Source: Mimachlamys varia
Taxonomy: Eukaryota; Mollusca; Bivalvia; Pectinida; Pectinidae
DNA length: 64,000 nt
Assembly (NCBI GenBank): GCA_947623455.1
Contig: OX392527.1
Coordinates: 51,938,401 to 52,002,400, forward strand
Direction: 5' to 3'
The stretch's first letter is position 1, and each line of letters opens with the position of its first letter. Under the pieces are notes generated by a model that was not told the origin of the DNA, made no database searches, and saw only the letters and a program-made list of their open reading frames with translations. The position numbers were made by a program, and so were the translations under genes. Below are positions 33,110 through 46,800 of the stretch, one piece after another.

Positions 33110-35011
33110 ATGTCTCAGCCGTTTGTAAATACCTCACCAATGCCTTCATCCATTACTGGTCTAACGACATACACTCTGTCCACGAATACGTCAAATGACA
33201 ACACGACTGGTGAGACATCCCCTTTGCAACCACTTCCAAGAATTGGTCTTTTCATCGCTTTGTTTACTGCTGTGTTCATTGGAAACTGTATAGTTATAGT
33301 TATTCTTGTATACAAAAAACAAAAACACAAATGGAGCATATTTTACCGACTCGTTTTCATTGTAGCAGTGACTGATTTAATAGGACAGGTAATCACGACT
33401 CCAATGTCGTTAGCGTCATACTCAAGCAAAGACATTCTCGTGACTGGAGGTCATTTCTGCGACGTGTATTCATTAATAATGATCATGTCGTCATTGATGT
33501 CAGTTTTGCTGGTTTGCCTTATGTCTTTAGATCGTTTCATAGCAATCCGGTCCCCTCTATCCTACAGAACAATAATAACGATTCGAAAAATGTATATAGC
33601 ATTGGGATGCGTCATTGTAGTATCTCTCTGTGTAGGACTTCTACCAACATTTGGAGTAAACAGACACAAGTTACAAAACGAAGGAGTGTGGTGCTTCTTT
33701 GATCTCTATCCAGATGAACTAGCAGGTCGGGTTTACTTGTGCCTATGCGCAGTCATCGGAATGGCAGCCGTACTGTCAATGCTGATATTGAATGGACTTG
33801 TTTTACATCGATTGTGGCATAGGTACAAAGGAAAAACGCGTCCTGGAAATCCGATGCAAATGCCAAGCGATGGTTTGGGAATTAAAAGCATTCAAAACAT
33901 CTTTTATTTGGTCATACTTATGGCAGTTTTCTTTTTTTCGTGGACACCTTTCATCGTAAGTATATTTAGCAATTATGTCGAAAAGAATTGTAATATATAT
34001 TAAGAAGTCTTTAAGGTAACAACTAGTAGTTAAGTTGTTATAAATTAGCATCAAACAGCCCGTGTGCATCATACTCATAGGATTTTGTTTACTTCTGTTT
34101 TTGTATAAGCGATATAAAGATATTGATTCTATCGTCAAGAGCCTTAATGTGTATATTTGAATTTCAATTCCGACTACTTATATATCATTCAAAATCATAC
34201 AGGCATTCATTTGAGATCTAAGAAATAAATGTATTTCATTAAATCAAATTACTGAATTGATCTTTATCTTGTAAAATCCCGAGTCAAAGAAAAGCAGAAA
34301 TATACAGCCTGCACATCAACTTATAAGTGAGCGAACATGTACACGGAATTCATATCTGGATATAAAGAAACAACCAAGTTAAGAGAGCGTACAAATCCAC
34401 AGAAATGATCTTCTTTCTATTTACAGCTTACTAAAACAATGCTTACAACAATACAACAACAGTTTCTCAATAACACTGCAAACCTCACAATTGACAAGGT
34501 ATCACAAAAGCTACAATAGAAAGTTGAGTGTATCCAAATAGTTGGTTTTTATTTTGAAAAAAGTGAGTTTTCGTGTTACAGAGGATTCAAATGATTTAGT
34601 CAAGAAGAAAATTAAAAAGTTGTAGCAGGGACTGACTTCATAGGGGACGAAACAGCTGCATGGTGCAGTTTAATTAATTTTTTCGGCATACTGTATCTAT
34701 TACTAAATTTAAAAGGAGCAGCATATGTGTGTGTTACGTCATATTTATGAAGTTGTTTCATTTTCTTTCTATCTCAGGTACGGCTTTTTATCAACGCCGC
34801 AGGATCGTCTGCGATTGATTATGAGTTGGACGCTGAAATTGTAAAATTGGCCAGCATGCATCAAATCCTCAACCCGTGGATATATATCTTGCATGAATGT
34901 CTAGTTCCCCGATGCCTGAATCATGCAAAAAAGCACTCCAAACAAGGAAGCATCATCCGTCGGGTGTTGGATGACTCAAACCAACAACAGGAAACTGTAT
35001 CTTTTAGATGA
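33110..35011 (+). CDS. prostanoid-receptor-like (EP4-like) rhodopsin-class GPCR, copy 1
   Basis: Two exons, 33110-33955 and 34778-35011, joined in phase 0 at the end of TM6 (PFI/VRLF), the same place as the intron of vertebrate prostanoid receptor genes; 359 residues. Visible landmarks: N-glycosylation sites N7, N26 and N31; GN59 in TM1; D89 in TM2; C117 and C195 (disulfide pair); DRF at 141-143 instead of ERY; the prostanoid ECL2 signature as GVWCFFDLYPDE (residues 192-203); FSWTP in TM6; and KLASMHQILNPWIYIL in TM7. The vertebrate TM7 arginine that holds the prostaglandin carboxylate is K305 here, and DPWIY is NPWIY (N314). The third intracellular loop and tail are short. The family signals through G proteins at the plasma membrane. 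The ligand is probably a lipid mediator, but this is inferred. Confidence 0.87.
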
Positions 35012-38000
35012 CGCGCTCATCTGTAGATAATATCCAGATAATATGTATACATAGATAGGAATAATACAGTTACATTTATCATTTGTATAAGTATGGAAAT
35101 GGTAATTAAGCTTGCCATTCAGCTGATTCTGTCAGTGAAAAATACGATTGTCCTGATGATTGTACACTTTATAGCGAAGAAGAAAATGTCAACTGACAAA
35201 TAATTTAAATTTAATATCCTTATGCAGGGTAATGTAGGCAATAAGGAAGTGATTTCTATACAAATGAACATTTTTAAAATGATTGTAAAATGTATGATGT
35301 TCATTCTGGTAGCTGAAATTCAACATTTGATACAGTGGTCTTGCGTTTTGGTATGTACATGCTTTGAGCAGAATTTCGTCAGTTTTGCATGAAATGGTCT
35401 GCTCATGTTATATTCTTAAAATCAAATATCGTTAAAGGATAACTAGCCCTAAAATAATAGAACATAGCCATCAGCGTGTGTTTTTAAAACGTTTTATCGC
35501 CTTTACAATTTATATTGGCAATACACCACATTCAGCATCCAAACGTTAAATCGATATCCAATGTAAATATCAAAACATAGGTCATGGACGAAAGTAATGT
35601 GATCCCAGTACTACAAGTGAAATATGGTGTTAATGAGGCCCTAAAAACATTTTAATTGCGGTTTCGGACTGCTGCATTTTTATCAATATATTTGGCCTGA
35701 AATCCATTCAAATATAGGTCAACGGCTTCATTTGAACACTTGTTCTTAAATGAATAAGTAACTCTCACAATTTGGTTTCAGAAAAAATTATCACTCATAG
35801 ATGCTTTGCTTGTTTGCAATTCTTTTTATTATAGCTTTAAAGAAAAAATAAAACTAAGCCGTATTGGTATTGAATAGGTTATGTGAAAGATTAATCATCA
35901 GATAGAGGAGAAGAGGGTAAAATGTTTAAAATATTATATATAATATTATGTTTTTTTAAATTTTATATTATAATTATGTAAAATGTTGTTTTAAACCTAT
36001 TTTACCCCCCCCCCCCGCCCCATGTAAATATTTGTAAATATTTGTTAGAAATGTTTTTTTTAATATTAGCAGAATATATTTTGTATTACTTGAAGGCAGC
36101 TTGATTCAGAAAAAGGGGTTCGAGTAATCAATATATCAAGACATTGAATTCAACTGTTAATGTTAAAATATGAAAATAAAATAGAAAAATGATGTTACGA
36201 TGATTAATGATTTGAAAATTTTGACATCTTTAGCTTTCATTTTGTCAAAGCAGAAGCAGATTGGGGAGCACTCTAAGCTGTTACCAATGTTTATAAAAAG
36301 AAATGTCCAAAATTGAAACAAAGAAAACACAATGAAAAAGGAGTTTTGCTAGATTTGAGATATCTGGTAAACAAATTAAAATAAAATCAAATACTTAATA
36401 TTGTGAAATGCGGAATGCATGACAATTTTCAACAGGGATAATTACATTTGATTAGTTATTTTGTTGCTTATTGCTTTTTTAAAATTACGATGTCTTGTTT
36501 GTACAAAAACAGCATTGCATTAGGTGTTCATATTAATATGAGACAAAAGGCTAAAACTTGGTTTCGTAAAATGTAGAAATTTACAATGTTGTAAAATGGT
36601 GGCAAAAGTTTCGAATTGATGACAACTTAAAATAAAACAGAACTATATCTGTATCTTATTCTGATTCGTCAAAGATTCCCTTGTGGACTATTATATGACG
36701 GAGGGAGGGCGCATCAGTCTTTACTGTATGAAATAGCTGCCTTGAAGGATAGCAGGCTCGAGCTATTTGCGGTACTGTCATTGAGTTTGTTCCAGTCAGT
36801 TGCTGTCCTCACAAAGTGGTATTGCCCATATTGTTCGGTGTTGTGTCTCGGTAGTTCTACAGCTTTATTGTTGTTCCTCACTGATCTGGATAGATATCTG
36901 TTGTAAGACAGTCGCCATTTTTTTTTTAAATTTTACGTTTCGGTTTATGAAAGTTTAGAGTCAAAGTGGGACAAGGAAGATTCGATACTGTTTAAAGCTG
37001 AGATGTATCACCCTATACGTTATTGCTTTTTTGTATTTGCGTTATCGGATTGCGTTATTTTTTTTTGTATATATCTGTACCTTATTATATTCACGTTGTC
37101 CATACGCACTGTACTGGTTAACTGTTAATAAAGAAAAGGGAGAATAGAAAAGCACCAACAAAACCGTAACCAGAACTTAAAATCGATAAAAACACGGGCA
37201 AAATATGAACAAAGAAAAGACTTAGATTGGGAACTTAAAAAGTACAAGATAATAAGTACAGGTGTTCTGGAAAATTTAGCGTAAGAACATTCTAAGTACA
37301 ACTAAGTGCACAAATATTATCATAAAAGGCATATTGCTATTTAAAGATGACGTAACACACACATATACTGCACCTATATTTCATCTTTTTTGAATAATAC
37401 TTATTCCAATGTTTACAAATATTGATTTACTGGACACTACTTTAGACCCTGCTCGAATTATCTTATAGTTATATGGTTATTCTATAGTGAATGTTTATTT
37501 CACGTTTAAGATAATAAACACTATTACGAGATGAAGATACTAGCCACCTTTTACATAGCATTTCACGCGACCAGACGTCACGAAAACGGTAAACTCTGAT
37601 GCCGGAAAGAGAAAACGACGGCGTGATGAAAACTAAATCTATGACAAAAAAATTACCATAAACATATGAAAGGAAAGATAATTTTTTTTGTGCAAACTTC
37701 GTTGGCAAATATAGGGTATGCTAAATAGGGTATGGAAAAGTTGAAATTTGCAGCTTATTTGGGTAGTTGATAAGAGAGAAAAAGACTTTTTCATGACCAA
37801 AGGTGTAAGATAGGGAAATTCAAGCCTCGGGGTTTTCAAATTTGGCAAAACTCTCGGCAGAGAGTGCCCAAATGATCGTTATCTTTTTACCAATTTATAA
37901 ATCAGAGAAAACCAGAGCGCTACAAAACCAATATATGAACTTAGAACTGATCGAACCATTGACAAAACATGACCCAGTTAAAATTTACACAAAGACTCTT

Positions 38001-38909
38001 GAAAAAGCAAAAGAAAACAAGGTTAGATGCTCCAGGAAAGAAGGCGTTTCCTGCTTAATCAACGACACACAACATGTTTATTTAGATCAAATCCAAGTAA
38101 ATGTAGAGTCAATCGACATATCATACAAGGATACATTTATTTCTCAATCAGCCTTGCTCATGGTCTTAATCATTCTTTGTCTCTCAAATTCCTGTATCAT
38201 AGGTTTGTTTGTCAGTACCCAACATATATCACGAAAACCTCGATACTTAGAGCAAGCCCTAGATAACCGAATTAACTGCAACATGAAAACACTTTAAGTT
38301 GGGAAAGTAGGTACATTGTATGTAACTATCAAGAAAGATTAAGGATAGGAAAATCTTAATGTTTTTTTTTTTCGTATAGCTTAATAATAAGTTGTCCATG
38401 TTGGCCATCGTTTAAGTAAAGATCGAAGTAAGCAGCTGATACAGAACAGTATGTTGTGTTCTTGATTTCAGGTTTAGAAAGGTATATACGATCGACTAGG
38501 ACAGCAACTACTTGTTTTTTTTTATTTAAAGACAACACATCATTGATATAGTTATAGGGGAAATTTAAAAAAAAATTAAAAATCCAACCAGGAATTCAAT
38601 TATTGGTACCATAACGTCCTCGTTCTTTTCATTTCAGTGTTCGTTGTGTTGCACATGATAAAAATAATAAAATTGTATATGAAAATGTTATAAAAGCTTA
38701 TATAAATAACGCATGTGTTTCGGACTACGACATGAATAAAATAGCTGTTTGGAAGATATAAAGTTAGAGCAACTGAAGTTGTTTATTTTGTCGTTTGATA
38801 TTGTATTGATCCGGGACAGGATAATCGACATTTTAAATCAATATGTTACGGATGTCAACAGGAAATTGAGGCTTGTGTTCCTAGAAAAATATATCCAACG
38901 TGCATACAC

Positions 38910-38917
38910 TATATAAG
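38910..38917 (+). promoter_or_regulatory. TATA box of GPCR copy 2
   Basis: TATATAAG in conserved context. The first-exon donor follows at 38993 and the matching acceptor precedes 39345. Confidence 0.5.
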
Positions 38918-39563
38918 CTGAAGATGGCAATCGATAACATAACAGTGAACTGGTTTATGCTCTTCCATCTATTTGATTCACTTGGACAAAAGGTATGTAC
39001 ATATAACTTAATTATTTTCAATGACTTTAAACTTCATCGATCTACGTTAATACGATAGAATACACATTCTTATAAAACGTTTGGCTAATAAAAGTAATAA
39101 CGAGTTGCTGCATCTTATATGAATGCAATGTACAAGTAATAGAGTTTTCGATAACTGAGTTTGCAAATACTTTACAGTGCAAATGAATTCCGTCTTTAAT
39201 AGATGAAAATAGTAATTACAATTAGTATTTGCGAATGTTTCGCTTTACATTGAAATTGACAATAAAATAAAAACTGAAAGTTATGATAGATAAATGTTGT
39301 CTCAGCTACTTTTTTATTTTGTGCTTTATTATTTTTTCCCGCAGGAAAATGTAGATTAGTTTTTCCACAACAATGATGAAAAGAAGAATATCTATTTGAA
39401 CTAAGGAATATCAAGGAATCAAACAAGTTCCAAATATACCTGTTAATAAGGGAAAACAAAATATATCATATACATTATATACCTCGATTAGTTTCTTATA
39501 AACAAATCACACAATTATCGGAAGTTCGGAGAAAGTACTTGAACGACAACTGGTGAAACGGTA

Positions 39564-41430
39564 ATGTCTCAGCCGTTTGTAAATACCTCACCAATGCCTT
39601 CATCCATTACTGGTCTAACGACATACACTCTGTCCACGAATACGGTAAATGACAACACGACTGGTGAGACACCCCCTTTGCAACCACTTCCAAGAATTGG
39701 TCTTTTCATCGCTTTGTTTACTGCTGTGTTCATTGGAAACTGTATAGTTATAGTTATTCTTTTATACAAAAAACAAAAACACAAATGGAGCATATTTTAC
39801 CGACTCGTTTTCATTGTAGCAGTGACTGATTTAATAGGACAGGTAATCACGACTCCAATGTCGTTAGCGTCATACTCAAGCAAAGACATTCTCGTGACTG
39901 GAGGTCATTTCTGCGACGTGTATTCATTAATAATGATCATGTCGTCATTGATGTCAGTTTTGCTGGTTTGCCTTATGTCTTTAGATCGTTTCATAGCAGT
40001 CCGGTCCCCTCTATCCTACAGAACAATAATAACGATTCGAAAAATGTATATAGCATTGGGATGCGTCATTGTAGTATCTCTCTGTGTAGGACTTCTACCA
40101 ACATTTGGAGTGAACAGACACAAGTTACAAAACGAAGGAGTGTGGTGCTTCTTTGATCTCTATCCAGATGAACTAGCAGGTCGGGTTTACTTGTGCCTAT
40201 GCGCAGTCATCGGAATGGCAGCCGTACTGGCAATGCTGATATTGAATGGACTTGTTTTACATCGATTGTGGCATAGGTACAAAGGAAAAACGCGTCCTGG
40301 AAATCCGATGCAAATGCCAAGCGATGGTTTGGGAATTAAAAGCATTCAAAACATCTTGTATTTGGTCATACTTATGGCAGTTTTCTTTTTTTCGTGGACA
40401 CCTTTCATCGTAAGTATATTTAGCAATTATGTCGAAAAGAATTGTAATATATATTAAGAAGTCTCTGATGTAACAACTAGCAGTTAAGTTGCTATAAATT
40501 AGCATCAAACAGCCCGTGTGCATCATACTCATAGGATTTTGTTTACTTCTGTTTTTGTATAAGCGATATAGAGATATTGATTATATCGTCAAGAGCCTTA
40601 ATGTGTATAATTGAATTTTAATTTTGATTACTGATTTATAATTCAAAATCATACAGACATTCATATGCAATCTAAGAAATAAATGTATTTCATTAAATCA
40701 AATTACTGAATTGATCTTTATCTTGTAAAATCCCGTGTCAAAGAAATATACAGCCTGGGCGTCAACTTATAAGTGAGCGAACATGTACACGGAATTCATA
40801 TCTGGATATAAAGAAACAACCAAGTTAAGAGAGCGTACAAATCCACAGAAATGATCTTCTCTCTATTTACAGCTTACTAAAACAATACTTACAACAATAC
40901 AACAACAGTTTCTCAATAGCACTGTAAACCTCACAATTGACAAGGTATCACAAAAGCTACAATAGAAAGTTGAGTGTATCCAAATAGTTGGTTTTTATTT
41001 TGAAAAAAGTGAGTTTTCGTGTTACAGAGGATTCAAATGATTTAGTCAAGAAGAAAATTAAAAAGTTGTAGCAGGGACTGACTTCATAGGGGACGAAACA
41101 GCTGCATGGTGCAGTTTAATTAATTTTTTCGGCATACTGTATCTATTACTAAATTTAAAAGGTGCAGCATATGTGTGTGTTACGTCATATTTATGAAGTT
41201 GTTTCATTTTCTTTCCATCTCAGGTACGGCTTTTTATCAACGCCGCAGGATCGTCTGCGATTGATTATGAGTTGGACGCTGAAATTGTAAAATTGGCCAG
41301 CATGCATCAAATCCTCAACCCGTGGATATATATCTTGCATGAATGTCTAGTTCCCCGATGCCTGAATCATGCAAAAAAGCACTCCAAACAAGGAAGCATC
41401 ATCCGTCGGGTGTTGGATGACTCAAACTAA
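39564..41430 (+). CDS. prostanoid-receptor-like GPCR, copy 2, shortened tail
   Basis: Exons 39564-40409 and 41224-41430, 350 residues. It differs from copy 1 in exon 1 at residues 28 (S to V, which removes the N26 glycosylation sequon), 37 (S to P), 67 (V to L), 146 (I to V), 223 (S to A) and 265 (F to L). In exon 2 the codon after DDSN is TAA where copy 1 has CAA, so the last nine residues (QQQETVSFR in copy 1) are missing. All seven helices, DRF, the disulfide cysteines and NPWIY remain, so the product should still fold. Loss of tail Ser/Thr residues could alter desensitisation, which is inference. Confidence 0.85.
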
Positions 41431-42404
41431 CAACAGGAAACTGTAGCTTTTAGATGACGCGCTCATCTGTAGATAATATCCAGATAATATGTATACATAG
41501 ATAGGAATAATACAGTTACATTTATCATTTGTAGAAGTATGGAAATGGTAATTAAGCTTGCCATTCAGCTGATTCTGTCAGTGAAAAATACGATTGTCCT
41601 GATGATTGTACACTTTATAGCGAAGAAGAAAAAGTCAACTGACAAATAATTTAAATTTAATATCCTTATGCAGCGTAATGTAGGCAATAAGGAAGTGATT
41701 TCTAAACAAATGAACATTTTTAAAATGATTGTAAAATGTATGATGTTCATTCTGGTAGCTGAAATTCAACATTTGATACAGTGGTCTTGCGTTTTGGTAT
41801 GTACATGCTTTGAGCAGAATTTCGTCAGTTTTGCATGAAATGGTCTGCTCATGTTATATTCTTAAAATCAAATATCGTTAAAGGATAACTAGCCCTAAAA
41901 TAATAGAACATAGCCATCAGCGTGTGTTTTTAAATCGTTTTATCGCCTTTACAATTTATATTGGCAATACACCACATGCAGCATCCAAACGTTAAATCGA
42001 TATCGAATGTAAATATCAAAACATAGGTCATGGACGAAAGTAATGTGATCCCAGTACTACAAGTGAAATATGGTGTTAATGAGGCCCTAAAAACATTTTA
42101 ATTGCGGTTTCGCACTGCTGCATTTTTATTAATATATTTGGCCTGAAATCCATTCAAGTATAGGTCAACGGCTTCATTTGAACACTTGTTCTTAAATGAA
42201 TAAGTAACTCTCACAATTTGGTTTCAGCAAAAATAACCACCCATAGATGCTTTGCTTGTTTGCAATTCTTTTCATTATAGCTTTAAAGAAAAAATGAAAC
42301 TAAGCCGTATTGGTATTGAATAGGTTATGTGAAAGATTAATAATCAAATAGAGGAGAAGAGGGTAAAATGTTTAAAATATTATATATGATATTATGTTTT
42401 TATA

Positions 42405-42408
42405 AATT
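42405..42408. other. target-site duplication, left (AATT)
   Basis: AATT precedes the LTR at 42409 and is repeated at 51463-51466 after the other LTR. The uninterrupted unit 1 site (TTTTTAAATTTTATATT, near 35950) has it once. Confidence 0.85.
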
Positions 42409-43473
42409 TGTAGTAGAGGTGGCGTGTTGTGTTTTCAGAATAAACAACTCCTCAGGTTTTTTTGGTTCACTGTCTTCTTAAGACTTTTATTAAGTTGTGA
42501 AGCCCTAACCCTGCAACAAGTACAAAGTACAAGTTACAGACACATAAAAAGTAATAGACATATAGAAGTATACATTAACATTTCAAATGCAAGGGAAATA
42601 ACTCTTACACGATTACATTACAATTATCATTAGAAATCAACAATACATTTGAAAAGTGTAACTTTCCAAATTACTCTTCACGTTTAAATTAAAGGATATA
42701 ATACCACTAAACAATATATTTAGTTTACAGATAATCTAGCGTTATATGTCTTATCATATCAACTTATACACTTTTACATAAAATATAATATAGCATACCT
42801 GCGTGTGGCACAAAGCCGTGGCTACAACTACTACTGTACGTACGATCTTTACCGTCAGATACTCAAGAAACTGTAATACAATAAAATCCATCTATAGGTA
42901 CGTTTCTCTTACTTTTCTAATTTATAAATAAACGCCATAACGCCTCTCACAAACTATTAAATTATCGATTACAATGTTTGGTCCGAAACATATAAAAAAT
43001 ACTACATTAATTATATATAATTTCTTATGACAATTAATAAATCATCTATACTTATACAAGTTTGGAATTATCACTTATAAAATACATAGCACATAAAAAG
43101 GTTATTACACAAAGACAAAGAAACACTTACATTCTTCTATTCCGTCCGTCGCCTACGAGTCCGCAAAGGGTACTGTCGTATAAAATCCACAAAGAAACAC
43201 GCGCCAAAACTGACCACAGAATCAACCAATGAAAACGCATACACAACTTGACGTAACACTGACCAACAACCACTGTATAGGATACCAACGTATTAACAAA
43301 CGTAAAGAGCAAGACACCACAATACACCTGTACAACTCAAAATCACAACAGGGAATACGCTACTTTGCATTACACGAAATACGAAACATATACACGGAAA
43401 GTCGGCGCGCTACGGACGAAATAATTAAATAACATAACATATAAAGAAATACATAATTCATATCGCTGCTACA
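42409..43473 (-). repeat. LTR (3' in element orientation)
   Basis: 1,065 bp with TG/CA ends. A sense AATAAA (42486-42491) lies near the outer end and may be the polyadenylation signal. The short open frames inside are not genes. Confidence 0.95.
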
Positions 43474-43487
43474 TTCTTCCCTGCTTT
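43474..43487 (-). other. polypurine tract
   Basis: Sense AAAGCAGGGAAGAA directly against the 3' LTR, the expected plus-strand primer site. Confidence 0.75.
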
Positions 43488-43892
43488 GTAGAATGTCGTC
43501 CACGACAGCATAAACTGAAACAAAATCTAAAAAACAATGATAAATTAGTTCTTAAGGTATAATTACTGTATAACTACAATAATGCCCTGAAATAATGAAT
43601 CATAATTAAAATAGTATACTTGGACTCCACATGAAGCGTCTCACATATGTATCTTTCTGAAATTAAACTTTAAAATCAACTCATCATACAGTAAATAGCA
43701 ATATACATGGCTAACAGGAGAAATAATCCTGAAACTTCAATTTGTAACTGAATTTACAACTGCTGGTACTTCTGCAATAACAAGTATGTTATATACTATA
43801 TGGACTATAAATCCAAAAATCACACTATGACTAAAAACAACACAAAATTAAAACACCCATATTTCCTGTAATGAAATGGAATTAAAACACAC

Positions 43893-46800
43893 TTATTTTC
43901 CTGAAATGATATGAAGGAGCGTCATGGCGACTTCCTCTCCCTTATCTTTGAAGACGTCGGAGGATGACAGCTGAGTTAGAAAATGAGCCCGGGACATCCA
44001 TTCAGGTTCCCCCTGCTGCTGTGCGCAAACATATGCTCCACTTTGTAACCACTTAGGTTTCCTCCGATCGCGCTGTGATCGTCTGAGCTGATGCAGACTC
44101 TGCTCATCCGACGAATCGTCTTCAGTTTGTTGTTCATCCTCCACTTCCGCTTCCGCCCCCAACTCCTCTGAGAGGGCGTCCCCTCCTACCTCTGACTCAT
44201 CAACGACGTTCTCTTGATCGCTGGCGTCTACAGTGGTCTCATCTCTGTTGTCCACTCTGACTACCATCATTTCCTCATCCGACGACGACTCAGATGCATC
44301 ATCCTCATCTGATACGACGGGTGTAATCGGTTTCGTCTGACGGGGTCGCTGACGTCTTGGGGCGGGTGTCGGTATGGAGTTGGTTACACGTCCTGGCAAG
44401 AAACTGATAGGGAGTAGCAAGTTCCTATGTAGGGTTTTGGTCCTACCTTCGCCATCTTCCCTCTGTACGTCAAATACCGGGACGTCCTGGTTAGGTTTGT
44501 CTGTCACGATGTATGGATATTCTTCCCACTTATCGGCGATCTTATGTTTACCGTCGAATGCCACCACCTTAACCAGAACACGATCTCCTACTGCGAGAGT
44601 AGCTCCACGCACTTTCGTGTCATAATTAGTCTTCTGTCGAGTTTTGGCGTAGTCTGAGCTCGAAGATGCTAAAGCGTAGGCATCCTTGAGTCGTTGTCTT
44701 AATGATTCAACATAGGAAGTCAATGACCCTGTGGGTTTGTCCGATAGAACTCCAAATGCCAAATCTACTGGGATTCTTGGATTCCTTCCAAACATGAGAA
44801 AATACGGTGTCTGTCCTGTAGACTCTTGTCTAGTGCAATTGTATGCGTGCACCAACGCTGCCGTATTCGACTTCCAATCTTGTTTACGCTTCCCAGATAA
44901 CGTTCCAAGCATTCCAATGAGTGTTCGGTTAAATCGCTCGCACAATCCGTTACCCATAGGGTGGTACGGCGTAGTGTTTGACTTACTCATTCCAGTTATG
45001 ACACATAATTCCTTCATAAGATCGCTCATGAAATTTGCGCCTTGATCCGTATGAATCCGTTGCGGCAATCCGTAGTGAACCACAAAGTGGTTAAAGAACA
45101 CTTCCGCTACGGTGCGAGCCTTCTGATCCTTAGTCGGAATTGCAACGGCATACCTGGTGAAATGGTCTGTAATGACTAAGATACTGTCATGTCCACCCTT
45201 GGATTTCTCCAAACCAACGAAGTCCATACAAACTAGCTCCAGAGGCTGACACGTCTTAATACTTACCAACGGTGCTCTGGTGTTAGTTGGTGTCTTCATC
45301 CGTATACATCTGTCACAATGTTTGACCCACTTTTCCACATCTCGGCCCATGCCAATCCAGTAAAAACGATCCTGGAGCAATGAAAGTGTCCGGTCTCGCC
45401 CTTGATGACCCATATCATTATGTACCATGGTGATGACAGTGGCAATCTTGCATCGGGGTAACACTTGTGCAGTAATCAGTTCACCATTCCGCCGAGTCTC
45501 TCTACATAGTACACCATTCTTCATCCTGAGCTTCTCGAAGTTCTTCAAGTAAACCGAGTGCTCCTGTCCAGAAGGGAGATCTTGACGTTTTGGTCGAATA
45601 CCAGCTTTTACAAGTGGAATCCATGTAGATAGCACAGGGTCTTGACATTGAGCGGCGATAACGTCCACTGTTCCAGAAGTAACTGGGTCACTTACGACAT
45701 CTAAAGTTGTTGCCGACATGGAAAGGGTATCGATGAAAGTGTTGCAGTGCATTCCATTGTTGATGGCCTTGATGGTTTGGTTGGTGATTACGCCTGACTC
45801 TGCAGTTTCTTCTAGTAAGGGATGTCGTGACATCGCATCTGCATCTGCATTACTGGTCCCTGGTCGATATACAATGTCAAAATCGTACGATCCAAGAGCA
45901 GCTACCCATCTCTGTGATGTCGCGTCTAATTTTGCAGAGGTCAGCACGTACGTGAGCGGATTATTATCCGTGAGCACAGTAAAGTGTCGTCCTACCAAGT
46001 AATCCCCAAACTTCTCTGTCACTGCCCATTTCATCGCCAGAAACTCTAACTTGTGAGTTGGATATCTTTTCTCAGATTTGGAAAGTCCACGACTTGCATA
46101 GGCGATGACTCTCTTCCGGTTGTCCTGCTCCTGGTAGAGAATGGCGCCCAAACCCAACAGCGATGCATCCGTATGCAACTCAAAAGGTTTGGTGAAGTCT
46201 GGATAACCCATTATAGGAAGTCCGGAGAGGCATGACTTCAAAGCTGCAAACGCTTCCTCTTGCTCCGTTTCCCATGTCCAGGACTGCACAATCTGGTCCT
46301 TCTTCTTTCCACGTTTGGAAGTCTTCTGTGGTACCGGCATCAAGATAGTCAATGGCTTGGCCACTCGGCTGAAGTTCTTAATGAAGCGCCGATAATATCC
46401 TATAAATCCCAAGAAGCGTCGTACATCCTCTGGATTCTGTGGGCGAGGCCAGTTCTTTACTTTCTCCACTTTGTCTGGATCAGGCTCAATCCCTTCTTCA
46501 GATACCACATGCCCAACATACTTTACTTTCCGCTGGAACAACGAACATTTCTCTGGCGATAACTTCAATCCTGCGTCGAATATTCTCTGGAAGACTTTCT
46601 CCAAGTTGTCCATATGTCCGTCGTAGTCCTTGGCAAACACAATGACGTCGTCAATGTATACGTAACAAATGGTAGTGTGTAGTTCACCCATCACATCCTC
46701 CATCAACCGTTGGTAAGTTGCGGGTGCATTTGCCAATCCGAAAGGCATTCGGGTATATTCATAAAAGCCAAGAGGACCAACAGTGAATGCAGTTCGTTCC

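Larger units (their letters stand above)
31214..37548 (+). repeat. GPCR tandem segmental duplication, unit 1
   Basis: Starts at CTTACATAGCATTTCAC and ends just before the same words at 37549. It contains 5' flank, TATA box, non-coding exon, GPCR exons and about 2.5 kb of 3' flank. It lacks a stretch of about 46 bp that units 2 (near 51498-51545) and 3 (near 57798-57845) have. Confidence 0.85.

Noticed and set aside
33110..34003. Receptor as a single-exon 297-residue protein
   Set aside because: The frame runs past a GT donor at 33956 into intron sequence. TM7 is in the second exon at 34778, so the unspliced frame would lack a helix. The same holds for copies 2 and 3.
42424..43432. Open frames inside the LTRs (also at 50371-51421)
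   Set aside because: The same short frames occur identically in both LTRs without any domain. They are LTR sequence.
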